This document shows positions 11,854-20,971 of a stretch of 30,094 nucleotides of DNA, one piece after another. The position numbers were made by a program, and so were the translations under genes. Source of the DNA: Polymyxa betae (lineage: Eukaryota; Endomyxa; Phytomyxea; Plasmodiophorida; Plasmodiophoridae). A model generated the notes under the pieces. That model saw only the letters and a list, made by a program, of their open reading frames with translations, was not told where the DNA came from and did no database searches. Every line of letters begins with the position of its first letter. Within the stretch, counting starts at the first letter, position 1. The stretch spans positions 1 through 30,094 of the forward strand of contig RBZT01000992.1 of NCBI GenBank assembly GCA_003693705.1, written 5' to 3'.

Positions 11854-12931
11854 AACTCAATACAAGATATAAACACAATTGATCTGGCAGTAATATATGA
11901 ATTCTGTAATACGTCATGCTTGTTACTCATGTTACAGACATACTGGTAAGCACATTCTGGATAACAAAGGGTCTAACTCGACCACATCACCAGGCCCTAC
12001 TCCGCTGAATACTGAATCGATTCTGCGGCGTTTTGTCCGGGACTCTAGGGCGTCTATAACGGTAACGGTAGCTAAACTCGTAAGTGCACCCTCTGTAATA
12101 CCCAGAGCGACCGCTCTTAGTTGGTTTAATATGGGCTCTGAATTCTAAGGTGTTGGATCGAATTAAAGCCTAGGCATTGGTTTTTGGCCATACATCATCC
12201 CAAAGCGGTAACAATTATGAAGCTAGCGAAGCACGGCGGGCGACTCCCTGTTCAAATTGCTCCAGTCACTATCCTGTTCACGTTGACAAGTCTCTACACC
12301 TTTACAAGTGCTCTTAAAGGCTGTTGGATGAAGGTAACGCCGTCTTAAAGTTGTCGTGAGCGCAAGCTGCAAAGCGAGTCCCCTGATGGTTGAACTGCAT
12401 TTCGACATGATCAGGCGCCCCAGTGACAGCGAAAACGCATATTATAACAAACATATGAACTCGACAATTGAGTGCGGGCCCCGTCCTGCCTGGCTGCCCT
12501 TGCCCTACCAGTACCACTCCTATTTGTCTACTTTGTCTACATCGGGTCATAATAGTAATATCTATTTACGACTCCTAGTAAGTTAATACTACCGGTAGAC
12601 GTTTTATACAAAGTTATACATATCTTTATAAACTGGAACTGGATTTACGCTTAAACCATGATCGGGCTAATTTCCTTCCCAAACAAATTAGAACCGAACA
12701 CTAAAGGTTTTGACGCATTTACCACGAGAAATTCTTCTTGGGCAGTTCTGCGACCTTAATGAACTCCTAGTTTCAATGAGCACATTTACACAGTGTAAAA
12801 TTGATAAAAAAAATCTTACTGAGAAGGAATCGGGTTTCAGATCAGAGACGATTTGGCCTTCCAGCAGTCTAGGGACCTGTAAAAGCTTATCTGTACTTCT
12901 TGAACCGCCAACTTTTTTTCGCGATATCTTC
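11854..12931. other. Gene-poor stretch of about 1.1 kb
   Basis: Short frames are open on both strands (for example a minus-strand frame over about 11960-12150 without an ATG), but none has recognisable similarity or good splice context. The stretch probably holds the promoter of the minus-strand gene ending at 10437 and the 3' region of the next one. A few alternative splice patterns would extend the upstream gene to about 12690, so its 3' limit is uncertain. Confidence 0.4.
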
Positions 12932-14591
12932 TCAATGGGTTGGTTTTTGTTTGAATCTGATTTGCTCCTTAATGTCTAGTTCCAGATTAGATATATCAAA
13001 GGAATAATACCTTCAGTATTAACTTTATCCTCAGCTGTTGATTTCCACCTAAGGAATCTACTGCCTTTTGCCTTTCGTGGCTCCGGTTCTTGTTTGGAGC
13101 TTTTCTGAGGGATTGCAAGCTTATAAATACTGCTGAGCTCACTGGAGATCTACAGCCATTCTCACATATTCAAACATTGACAGCAACAAGACTTTTACAC
13201 TTTGACTCCGACTACGGCGGCGAGCCCGCTCAACATCCATGCGCTGCGAATAGCTTAAAGAAGCACTGTCTCTAGGGCAACATCACTGAATAGTTGTTTT
13301 GAAAATTTTGAACGATTTACTCAAGTTCAGTAACCGAACGAGTTTCTTGTCCGTCATTCCTCTATACCGGCACAAAATCAGTACAATTGAGAGGGAGAAC
13401 TGTTATGGACAAGGACCGACACTGTCTTTGTTGTCATCGGATTCATTTTGAACTGATACTTGATCAGATTCGGTTTTCCATGATTTAAACATTTCAGACA
13501 GATACTTCTCCAAGGTTTCACCACTGAACTCCTATAAATTCTAGTCAACTGAATATGTTCAGCCACAAGATTCGTTGGTAAAATTCAACCGGTGGTAAGG
13601 ATAAGCTCATCTCGTCTGAGTGCACTTCAGTTGCCAGTTGAGGCGTTCCCAGTCCATCTGGCATCAAACGAGGAGGTTCTGTTTCGACATCAAGATGATC
13701 ATTATTGTGGTACTTCGCTAGAAAATCCTCTTGATATGCAATCAAACTCTGTAAGTAAGCTCAATCATGATAAAGCTAGATGGAACAATGACCTCCCGAA
13801 CCTCACAATAGCGTATCTGGTTTTTCAAGGATACAACCTAGAACTAATTCAGTATAACATGCTTTCTCTGTGATTGATACCATACTAAGGCTAATCTTGA
13901 TTTTCTCTCTGCCTTGTAAGTTTCGAGTTTATTTCTCGTCGCAATGATATGATCAAGTTCCCTTCGTGCAGGTTAAGTATTGGTATTCCATTTGACATTG
14001 TAGGACCAATACCTCTGAATCGTGTCGTGTTGATATATTACTAGATCAGACTTTGCACGAAGCTTGCTTAGCGTTCCGTTCAGTCTTGCTCGATACTATA
14101 ATTCAAATTCAATAACTAAAACATTCATTAGTTGAAATAACCTTAGACAATGCAGAACGTTCATTTGACAGCACATAATGAATATCAGATTCTGATTTTT
14201 GTGCGGCAACCGCTGCTTTCAAAATATTCAGACGATTCTGAAGTCTCAATAAATAGTAATCAATAATCAATGGAATCTGACAAACCAAAAAAGCTTGAAA
14301 TGAGATATTTTCCGCTATTTGACGCATCTCCCAAATCTGCGATTTCTTATCACGAGACGATCTATATTAACACATTCAAACTGATACCGTTTGTGCATAT
14401 TCGTCAGAAAGCGGATTATTGCTCACTTCCTGCTCATGATTAAGGACTTGATGGAAGTGGTTCAAAAAATCAGATGATAGCAGTTGCCGCAATCCATATT
14501 CGACAATAAGGTCCTCAGTAGAAGACCCCTGAAATGCAGCCGCTACTTGATGGGCGCCTGCAATGACCAAGATGAATAACCATAAAGCCAT
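12932..14591 (-). CDS. Unrecognised multi-exon protein: signal-peptide-like start, helical middle, basic Arg/Ser-rich C terminus
   Basis: Exon 1 starts at 14591 with MALWLFILVIAGAHQVAAAF, a convincing hydrophobic signal sequence with an Ala-x-Ala end, followed by GLRQLLSSDFLNHFHQVL. By-eye splicing keeps one frame through IWEMRQIAENISFQAFL, NRLNILKAAVAAQKSES, RARLNGTLSKLRAKSDLV, REKIKISLSM, SLIAYQEDFLAKYHNNDHLD, EFSGETLEKYLSEMFKSWK, RNDGQETRSVTELE, SQRMDVERARRRSRSQS and KAKGSRFLRWKSTAEDKVN, ending FKQKPTH at 12932. The total is about 330 residues. The N-terminal half is predicted helical; the C-terminal third is charged, with an Arg-Arg-Ser block. No transmembrane segment is seen after the signal. 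The introns are 35-130 nt and several have CTAA/CTAG-type branch sites. I do not recognise a family. It resembles the next gene downstream in overall plan, but I see no alignable sequence. Confidence 0.5.
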
Positions 14592-15070
14592 GTGATCGTG
14601 TCGAACAGTGTCTGTCTAAGAGCAATGATTGATTTAGATTCAGGGACAGGGGGTTACTTCAATTTCATCTTATGATTGTTGGCCTCTGGCGTAACCTCGC
14701 TATATATTAACTCAGGTTAATACATAACCACATTATATAATACCTACATGTTGTCATGTTGACATCAACACTTGGTTGTTCTGCAGATGATCGAATGGAA
14801 ATCGTAATCGAGAATAGCCACCCAGGTAAATTCTAATCTCTACTGAATGAGACCGGTCTATTCTGTGATCATATCATATATAAATACATAATTCTTGAAA
14901 ACCCGAGCTTTATACAATCTATGCTCTCTGAACTATAAGCGTCAATCACAAGTTACCAAAGCAATTTTGCTTCTGCTCATGCATAGCAATTGTCAGTTTA
15001 TCGGAACCAATTATTATGAGCTGTTCATATTTTGACTCGCTGTGCGTGTCTGCACAAATCAGTCATTATT
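14592..15070. promoter_or_regulatory. Divergent intergenic region with an AT-rich TATA-like stretch
   Basis: This region separates the minus-strand secreted-protein gene (start 14591) from Sec20 (start 15071), so both promoters must be here. An AT-rich TATATAAATA stretch lies near 14877-14886, about 190 bases before the Sec20 start, and a TATATATTAA near 14700. Neither is at a position that proves use as a TATA box. Confidence 0.3.
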
Positions 15071-16036
15071 ATGAAGACGGAAGATCTGCTCAGTCTCGAG
15101 CTTGATGTTCGTCGTGATCTGGCATCTTTGGCTACTGATACTGTTAGGGTCTCTGAGGCCCATGAGATCAGTATTCGGGTCAGATTGGCACTGGGACGTT
15201 TGACACAAATGGCTGAAGCTTCGACAATTCCTGTTTCGACTACAGAGGCGCGACGCTTTCAAGAGCATTATCGTCAGCAAGCTGCTCAAATACTTCAACA
15301 GTATGCTTTCAAACCAAAACGATTATTGTTTGAGCGATGCTAGTATCGTCATGAATTTAGATCTTAGTCAAATATTCTCAATTCAATCCATTATCCTTGG
15401 TAATTATTTACCGTAGGTTAAAAATTGAGCTTCGGAAAGCTAATATCAGTTTTGAAAGGAACCGGCTAAAGTTTAGTGAAAGGGAACGTGAAGATTTAAT
15501 GAGCAGGATCACAAGGTTATATTTTATGGCATTCGTAACATGCAAATTCATGTCAAAACGCAGATCGTCAAAGGACGCTGACAGAACCGATTTCAGTGAT
15601 GATGCAGCATTACAGCAAGCTCGAAACGTCACCGCGGCCCTAGAACGCACTCGGCAAATGCTGCAGGATCAAATTCAGTTCAGTCAAGATGTTCATGAAA
15701 AGATGGATGAAGGCACTGAGCTCATCCTTCGAACTGAAGATACACTTGGTTGGCAACAAGTTTCTTTTACTTAACTCCCCAAGCTGAGCTTCTAAACGGT
15801 TGATAGGTGGGATCCGTAGCTCTTCAGATTTGACAAGAGAAGCTCAAGCCCGGATTAGACGTCGAGAGAAAACTGACCGGCTACTGATTGCAATTGGATT
15901 TCTGTTTTACTTACTTGTAATTGTCTATATATTCAACAAGCGAGTTGGTCTTCGAGTTTGGTTCATTATCGATTCGATCATCGGTTTGATTACTTCTGTC
16001 CTGTCATCTAATAACGACGACGTTAGAGACATCTAA
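15071..16036 (+). CDS. Sec20/BNIP1-family SNARE (ER-Golgi retrograde transport)
   Basis: Four exons give a protein of about 247 residues. Exon 1 starts MKTEDLLSLELDVRRDLASL and is helical. Exon 2 has IELRKANISFERNRLKFSE, matching the conserved W/L-R-K-A-N region of BNIP1/Sec20. Exon 3 (about 110-172) is the SNARE-like helix, with NVTAALERTRQMLQDQIQFS. Exon 4 has the basic juxtamembrane block ARIRRREKTDRLL followed by the transmembrane segment IGFLFYLLVIVYIF at about 200-215. Introns are at about 15301-15417, 15518-15570 and 15750-15806. Sec20 is the Qb SNARE of the ER complex that receives COPI vesicles from the Golgi. Unlike yeast Sec20, it has no HDEL ending; instead there is a second hydrophobic stretch (VWFIIDSIIGLITSVLS) and the tail NNDDVRDI. 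Identification is by domain order and motifs. Confidence 0.8.
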
Positions 16037-16314
16037 ACATAAATATGCTCATTGATAAATATCACATTGGTGAGTTTTATGGATTATATTTTTTCTACAG
16101 TGAGAATCGCGACGGCTCTACCAACGTTCTGTGATAACATTCTTAAGGCTGAAAAGTGTGACCGCGCCGGCTTGAATTGAAAAAATTTGTGCGCGCTGGA
16201 ACCATTTTCTGTGTTGAAGATTTTTTGCACTTTCGTTTAGCTAGCAGCATTGTATCTGACCGATCATCCTGTGACTTCCTCCCTGCTCGTCATTGCAAGC
16301 CGTCAATTTTCCAG

Positions 16315-16773
16315 AATCACTTTGGGACATCCAATCTTGCGAAATCTTGTTACCCGCCGCCTTCCTAAATGCAGGTAGTGCCTATATAATGCTTTCTGGA
16401 AAAATATTGAATTTGGCTTCTAGTCGGCAGAATCCAAAAAAGAAGAATTTCAGTCGTATCTTGAAAAGAGCGGTGTTATAGACGCCCTCACCAAAGTGCT
16501 GGTTGGACTTTATGAGGTCTTACAAAGTTTTGCCTTTGATTTTCGGGACTAAAACTCTATCAGGCGCAAGAAAGGCCTGCAGCTGAAAACGCTATCGATT
16601 TTATCAAAGATTATTTAGGCGCTCCGATCGGCGTTGATATTGATGAACTACGTAAAACCTGTGAGCGACAAAAGGAAGAAATTACCTCCAAAGATAAAAC
16701 TATCGCAGAGCTGACCGCTAAACTCGAAGAACTTATGAAACAGATTCCGGCACAAGCAGCTGCCGCTCAGTAA
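16315..16773 (+). CDS. MYCBP (AMY-1) homologue, c-Myc-binding / A-kinase-anchor-associated protein
   Basis: Exons 16431-16516 and 16564-16773 join in frame and read SKKEEFQSYLEKSGVIDALT, KVLVGLYEAQERPAAENAID and FIKDYLGAPIGVDIDELRK, then a C-terminal coiled coil with ITSKDKTIAELTAKLEELMK. This matches human MYCBP over nearly its whole length (SKREQF..YLEKSGVLDTLTKVLVALYEE). MYCBP is a small adaptor binding AKAPs, and its relatives occur in the ciliary central apparatus. An upstream exon ending at 16374 (PAAFLNA) fits in phase, but no ATG is found in frame, so the start is unresolved and a short first exon is likely. The 3' end converges on the minus-strand pseudophosphatase with about 120 bases between the stops. 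Confidence 0.85.
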
Positions 16774-16892
16774 TATTTCGTCTATTCATATAAAACATCA
16801 TTTCAAAGCTCTTTTTTTGCAGTGAAACTGTGATAGAAGAGCTGAAATAGGTGTATTATGTTGAACAATGATTATTGACAGAAAAAATGGGA

Positions 16893-17789
16893 TCATTTTC
16901 CTCTTTTACGTCTGTCGCCACGTCCTCGACGAGATCCAGCACTGGACCCGCCTCGCTTCTCGCTTTTTCCTGTCATCCGTACACTCGCCTGAAACAACAG
17001 AAAGTGAGCTACACAAAACGCAATAGTATGTTAACGGATAAGATAATCAGTGGCATATCCAAAAAAATTGAGATACCTCGCCATAAAGCTGCATCTCAAG
17101 GCTAACAAGTTTCGACTGAAATCCAGGATTAATATTGACATGGTCGTATTTCGATTCCAGATGCTTGATAGCTTGACTTAAGGGCAGTTTCTTATTCTGG
17201 CGTTCAGTAGCTATCATCATGTAAGCAATCACAATGCAAGGCGCCTACAACAGCAAGCATATAAACAACGGTCGCAAATCAGTAGGCGATTATTACGCGA
17301 CTAAAGCCGTCTTCAGAAAAAACCAGAACTTTTTTCTCCTACGAACCGACATCAACTCAGATTTAGGCACAGTCGATAGAGCGTCTTACGTCTTGTTTGG
17401 CCTTTAGAATCATTTCAAACGCAGATTGAAAATATTTGGAAATATCCTCATCAATGACCTGAAAAGGCTTTAACGATAATCGCATTAATAAAAAATACTG
17501 ACGTTCTCAATGGGTAGGGTGGAATACGTTTCGTACAGATGTACGATGTCATCATCGAAATTCACGTCTTCTGAACTGCAATTTAAAGCATAGTGGATGC
17601 CTGGAAATTGATATTAGCAAGTTCAAAGCCGAGAAGAAAACGCCAACCTAATTCCTTAATCTGCTGCGCGTTGCAGGCAGCAGAAGCATCACCAATATAA
17701 AGATAAGGTAGAACTTGGGCAATGACCCCAGGAGAGTCCTCAACTTCATTGTCGGATTCGCTTGACACTAAAACATCTTCATGATTCAT
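16893..17789 (-). CDS. Dual-specificity phosphatase-fold pseudophosphatase (STYX-like), catalytic Cys replaced by Ser
   Basis: Six exons encode about 204 residues, starting MNHEDVLVSSESDNEVEDS at ATG 17789. The DSP domain reads VIAQVLPYLYIGDASAACNA, then IKELGIHYALNCSSEDVNF, then ISKYFQSAFEMILKAKQ, then the P-loop KKVLVFSEDGFSRA, then IVIAYMMIATE and NINPGFQSKLVSLEMQLYG. In active enzymes the P-loop is HCxxGxxRS. Here it is FSEDGFSRA: His to Phe, Cys to Ser (about residue 111) and the final Ser to Ala, while Gly and Arg remain. The general-acid loop, usually ED or D, reads LPIEN, so the Asp is Asn (about residue 80). The P-loop lies across an intron (about 17235-17288). The C terminus is a basic Arg/Gly tail (SRRGRGDRRKRGK). 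The fold looks intact, so a binding role like that of STYX is likely. Its partner is unknown. Confidence 0.85.
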
Positions 17790-18015
17790 GGCAGCAAAAT
17801 GCAAAGGAGGTCACTCGCTGATGGAAATAGAATTCGCAAATACGCAAAATATTCAATAATCTTACACTACTTATAAACCCTAATACAGTTACCGAATACC
17901 AGTAGACAGTAGGCGTTAAACCAAATGATCCGATCAATTTTGGAAAACGCACGACTTTTGATTTGTTTATTGCCCTATCAATAGATAAAAATCGCTGAGG
18001 TTGCTGATTAGCCAT
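17779..18015 (-). CDS. Small upstream ORF overlapping the pseudophosphatase start
   Basis: The ORF starts MANQQPQRFLSIDRAINKSK at ATG 18015 and includes a hydrophobic segment (TVYWYSVTVLGFIS). A 48-nt GT..AG stretch (about 17827-17874) may be an intron. Being a multiple of three, it leaves the frame open either way, giving 78 or 62 residues. Its TGA (17779-17781) overlaps the start of the next gene on the same strand in ATGAATCATGA. It could be a small independent protein, an upstream ORF controlling translation of the pseudophosphatase, or a dicistronic partner. I do not recognise it. Confidence 0.4.
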   Translation of the reverse strand: MANQQPQRFLSIDRAINKSKVVRFPKLIGSFGLTPTVYWYSVTVLGFISSVRLLNILRICEFYFHQRVTSFAFCCHES

Positions 18016-18086
18016 AATGATTTATCAAATATGGAATTTGGTGAGTCATTTGAAAGTTCCGGAGTGCAAACCGAATCTTGTTGCTG

Positions 18087-18281
18087 ATGAGAATATTGGT
18101 GTTGGTACTGCTCTTGGCATTCGGTGAATGTCACTTCTCTCACTCATTTTCCGATTCAGACTCACACCAAGTTCAAGGTACCAAGACGACTAACACTCCA
18201 ACTACACAAAAAACTGTCAAATTCGATCACAAACACAGAAACAGCATGGGGTATTCACATCATGACGACCATCTCTGGTAA
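18087..18281 (+). CDS. Small secreted His/Ser/Thr-rich peptide
   Basis: The ATG at 18087 starts a 64-residue ORF. MRILVLVLLLAFGECHFSHS is a typical signal peptide, with cleavage likely around FGEC or just after. The mature part of about 45 residues is rich in His, Ser, Asp and Thr and ends SMGYSHHDDHLW. Its eight or so histidines could bind metal; that is inference. The stop codon overlaps an AATAAA sequence (TAATAAAC, about 18279). It has no cysteine framework like known peptide toxins. It is divergent from the upstream pseudophosphatase unit. A longer spliced product is possible. Confidence 0.5.
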   Translation: MRILVLVLLLAFGECHFSHSFSDSDSHQVQGTKTTNTPTTQKTVKFDHKHRNSMGYSHHDDHLW

Positions 18282-18653
18282 TAAACAGACTGTCAAACCG
18301 AACAGAATTCAATCTTTCGATGCTCTCATTGAGACAACACCGGTCTCATTGCTATGTTCTACAAGGCAAAACAGTAACCAACCGCAATTAGGAAAGCAAT
18401 TTTTGGCAAGCCGGCCAGGCTGGCCGACATCTCGGTCGTTTAGCAAGAAGTTATCACGATATTTTGTTAAGAAAGTTATTTGTAAAAATTGCGAGGTGGT
18501 GTCTAATATATAGCTACGGTGCCGGCTTGGGGTCAATCAACAGTCGTGAGTTGAGACTCAATCAAGCTCAGAGGTATTGTTCTCTTCTCCTTCATTCTGC
18601 TTCTTATCCCATCTCTTACCTCCAATATTTTCTCCATTTCTCTCTGGTTAGAG

Positions 18654-19679
18654 ATGACCCTCACTTCTACTGCTACCTCCCGAACCGCCACACCAACATT
18701 CGAAAAGAATCTCAATATCCAGAAGATACCATCGCTCAGTGTCAATCCAAAACATTTCATCGACTTACTTCGTAATCAAACGGCTTTGATTCGGCAGACG
18801 CCACTGCCTCAAGGGCTGGCCTATGAACCATGTGATCTATCAGTATTCGGTCCAGACATTGCTGTCACTGTTCGTAAATTTGTTCCCGTTAATTCTCGTT
18901 CATCAACAATTGTTGCATCTACACAACGTCTCGTTAATGCACTTCAAAACTATTTATCCAACTCTGGATCTGCATTCCATTTGGCTGATTCTATCTGTGA
19001 TTTCTGTCAAACGGTGCGAATGTCCCGATTTACAGCTCCATCGTTACTACAATCGTTAATAGATCAGGAAGCTGAAAACGGCGTCCTTCTGCCACTTACG
19101 AATGCTTTGAAGGCACTTTCACAGAACAATCATTCTGAAGCGTTCGCCTGCGTTCAGCAATTACGAAATTCGAACCTGTATCGGGAAGCTGTTACTATTT
19201 CCATGACTGATATTGCCTGTAACAAGATTCGACGCCATCTTCACACTTTGCAGAAACTCATCTCTTCTTGGAAATCTCGAAGCGATTCCGACGCCTTCCA
19301 GTCGTATATTCCATGGTCGTCTTCATCGTCTCTTCTGTTAGAAACCACTCTACAAATCATAACCTGGCTTCACAAGTTCGTGATTCAATCGTATATTCCT
19401 GACGAACATGAAGATTCTCTTATGTCAAATCTATGTTTGTTATCTGGATCTGTAGCCAGTGCAGCGCAGGATCTCCTCCTGGCCTCTACAGCTGATGAAG
19501 CTCGCATGGAATTATCCTGTTTCTGGGTGTCCGTCAAAGCGTTAATTGATCTCTTGGCTAGTGAAGAGCAATTCGGTGACGAATCCCTGCAAGGGACACA
19601 TACAGGGCGCCAACTAGTGTTTCACCATTTAAAAAGAATGCAATCGGCCAGGAACAAAATCAGAGAATGCCTCAACTAA
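18654..19679 (+). CDS. Unrecognised intronless 341-residue protein
   Basis: The ORF starts MTLTSTATSRTATPTFEKNL and ends ARNKIRECLN. The first 20 residues are Ser/Thr-rich; the rest is predicted mostly alpha-helical, with conserved-looking stretches such as LVNALQNYLSNSGSAFHLAD, LPLTNALKALSQNNHSEAF and RRHLHTLQKLISSWKSR. No signal peptide, transmembrane segment or catalytic motif is seen. Codon use looks like that of its neighbours, so it is probably real. Being 1 kb without an intron is unusual here, where introns occur about every 150 bases. It is preceded by a pyrimidine-rich leader (about 18570-18650), which could be a 5' UTR or the end of an intron from an unseen first exon. I do not recognise the family. 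Confidence 0.7.
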   Translation: MTLTSTATSRTATPTFEKNLNIQKIPSLSVNPKHFIDLLRNQTALIRQTPLPQGLAYEPCDLSVFGPDIAVTVRKFVPVNSRSSTIVASTQRLVNALQNYLSNSGSAFHLADSICDFCQTVRMSRFTAPSLLQSLIDQEAENGVLLPLTNALKALSQNNHSEAFACVQQLRNSNLYREAVTISMTDIACNKIRRHLHTLQKLISSWKSRSDSDAFQSYIPWSSSSSLLLETTLQIITWLHKFVIQSYIPDEHEDSLMSNLCLLSGSVASAAQDLLLASTADEARMELSCFWVSVKALIDLLASEEQFGDESLQGTHTGRQLVFHHLKRMQSARNKIRECLN

Positions 19680-19898
19680 ACTGTCGGGATGATCTATGCT
19701 GGCAACTTTAAAGTGTGACTTCTTAATCCGATTATTAAAGTTCATCTACCTACAGATTTTCATGTAAATTATAAACCGAACTTTCCGAGAAAATATTATC
19801 TGAGGGCAGATTACGTTTCAGATTTGTATACTTAGTTGGTCAGAGGTAATACTTGACAGTTATCTACCTAGTTAAGCTATTTGTTTAGAGATAACATC

Positions 19899-20884
19899 AT
19901 GCTGCTGCTTGTTATCGTTGTGATCTTTGTGTTGGCAGTCAATGCACAACTGGATCCTCAGCTGCCAGATGCCGTTCAGTATCCATCAAAAGGCATAAGG
20001 CTAGCTCAGTGTTGCAATGCTATTCTTTCAAGGGTACCTGGACTGGATTATTTCCCATCGCACTCAACATTGCTCGGGCTGCATCATTTCAACCAAATAC
20101 AGCCCTGGGATACATCCATAGATTTCTCTTTCGACTCCTCGACATTTCGAGTACGCATATGGTTTAGGTTGGATTGCAGACTAATCACTCGGTTTAGGAT
20201 GTTGTTATCGAATTTGTGAGATCCAGCGACTGCTTAGACGCCGAAATGCTTATCTGGAACTGGAAAACCAGTTCCTTTGTCAAAGCAGAAAAAGCACCAT
20301 CAGAATACCACTTATGGAATGGAAATTATGCAGAGTTGTTTCATAGGATGAGGTTTGTGTGGAGAGATAAGGATCCATTACTGGTAAAAGCTTTGACCGT
20401 TTCGCCTTTCTTCTTAACCTAACTAATATCCACAAGACACCAGCCGTAAACCTTTACTCGATCGCCCGACAGGCCGACTCTGAACTTCGCTGGACGGTTG
20501 TTCCTTATGGTAGAGCCAAGCAGAAATTTTATCAGTTTTTTTAATGAATACCCAGAGAAATCTCAGCAGACAAAGTTTGCTTCAGACCTACCTCCGACTC
20601 TGTTTTTCCCGACCATTCCATGCAATCTTGCCGAACTTGGCCGAACGCGATGTCCTTCAGATATCGAGTTGTATTTGAATACGATGTTCAGTGGTCAATG
20701 GCGAACGCCATGGAAAGTCTGGGACGACGAGTCTGAAAAATATGTTGAGCTAATTGTGGTCAAGACGGCAGGGGACGAATCAATGTCTTTTGTGACCAAA
20801 GATTGTGCAATATTGCTGGGCGTGTTCGTGGGCTTTTTTATGACAGCAATTTATAGACGAAGAGGCGTTCCCAAGAAAGAGTAA
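19899..20884 (+). CDS. LicD/fukutin-like protein with signal peptide and C-terminal membrane anchor
   Basis: Four exons give about 285 residues. It starts MLLLVIVVIFVLAVNAQ, a signal peptide. The LicD core reads LDYFPSHSTLLGLHHFNQIQ then PWDTSIDFSF, matching the family pattern (Y/F..SGTLLG..R....PWDDDID). Later come SIARQADSELRWTVVPYE and SDIELYLNTMFSGQWRTPW, matching the C-terminal LicD pattern (P.....YL...YG.W.TP). Introns are at about 20151-20197, 20384-20436 and 20508-20555. The C terminus has a membrane segment (CAILLGVFVGFFMTAIY) followed by basic residues. LicD, fukutin and FKRP transfer phospho-sugar or phosphocholine groups onto glycans. The usual DxD acidic run is reduced here to D-T-S-I-D, so activity is uncertain. 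The orientation would be type I, in the Golgi or cell surface. Confidence 0.7.
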
Positions 20885-20971
20885 TTACTTAGATATTGTA
20901 GTTTTTTAAATAATAGAACATTAAGCTAAAGAATTTATTTCAATCAATATCAATCGTATCAAAGATTTCGC

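Noticed and set aside
11897-12586. Several short ORFs on both strands between the two signal-peptide genes
   Set aside because: No similarity recognised, overlapping frames, no consistent splice structure.
12690-12931. Possible further exons of the 12932-14591 gene (frame with SRKKVGGSRSTDKLLQ)
   Set aside because: Splice phases conflict with the upstream exon; a simpler stop at 12932 with a good branch site is preferred, but the alternative is not excluded.
18124-18536. ORFs overlapping the His-rich peptide and its downstream region
   Set aside because: They are other-frame shadows without signal or domain.
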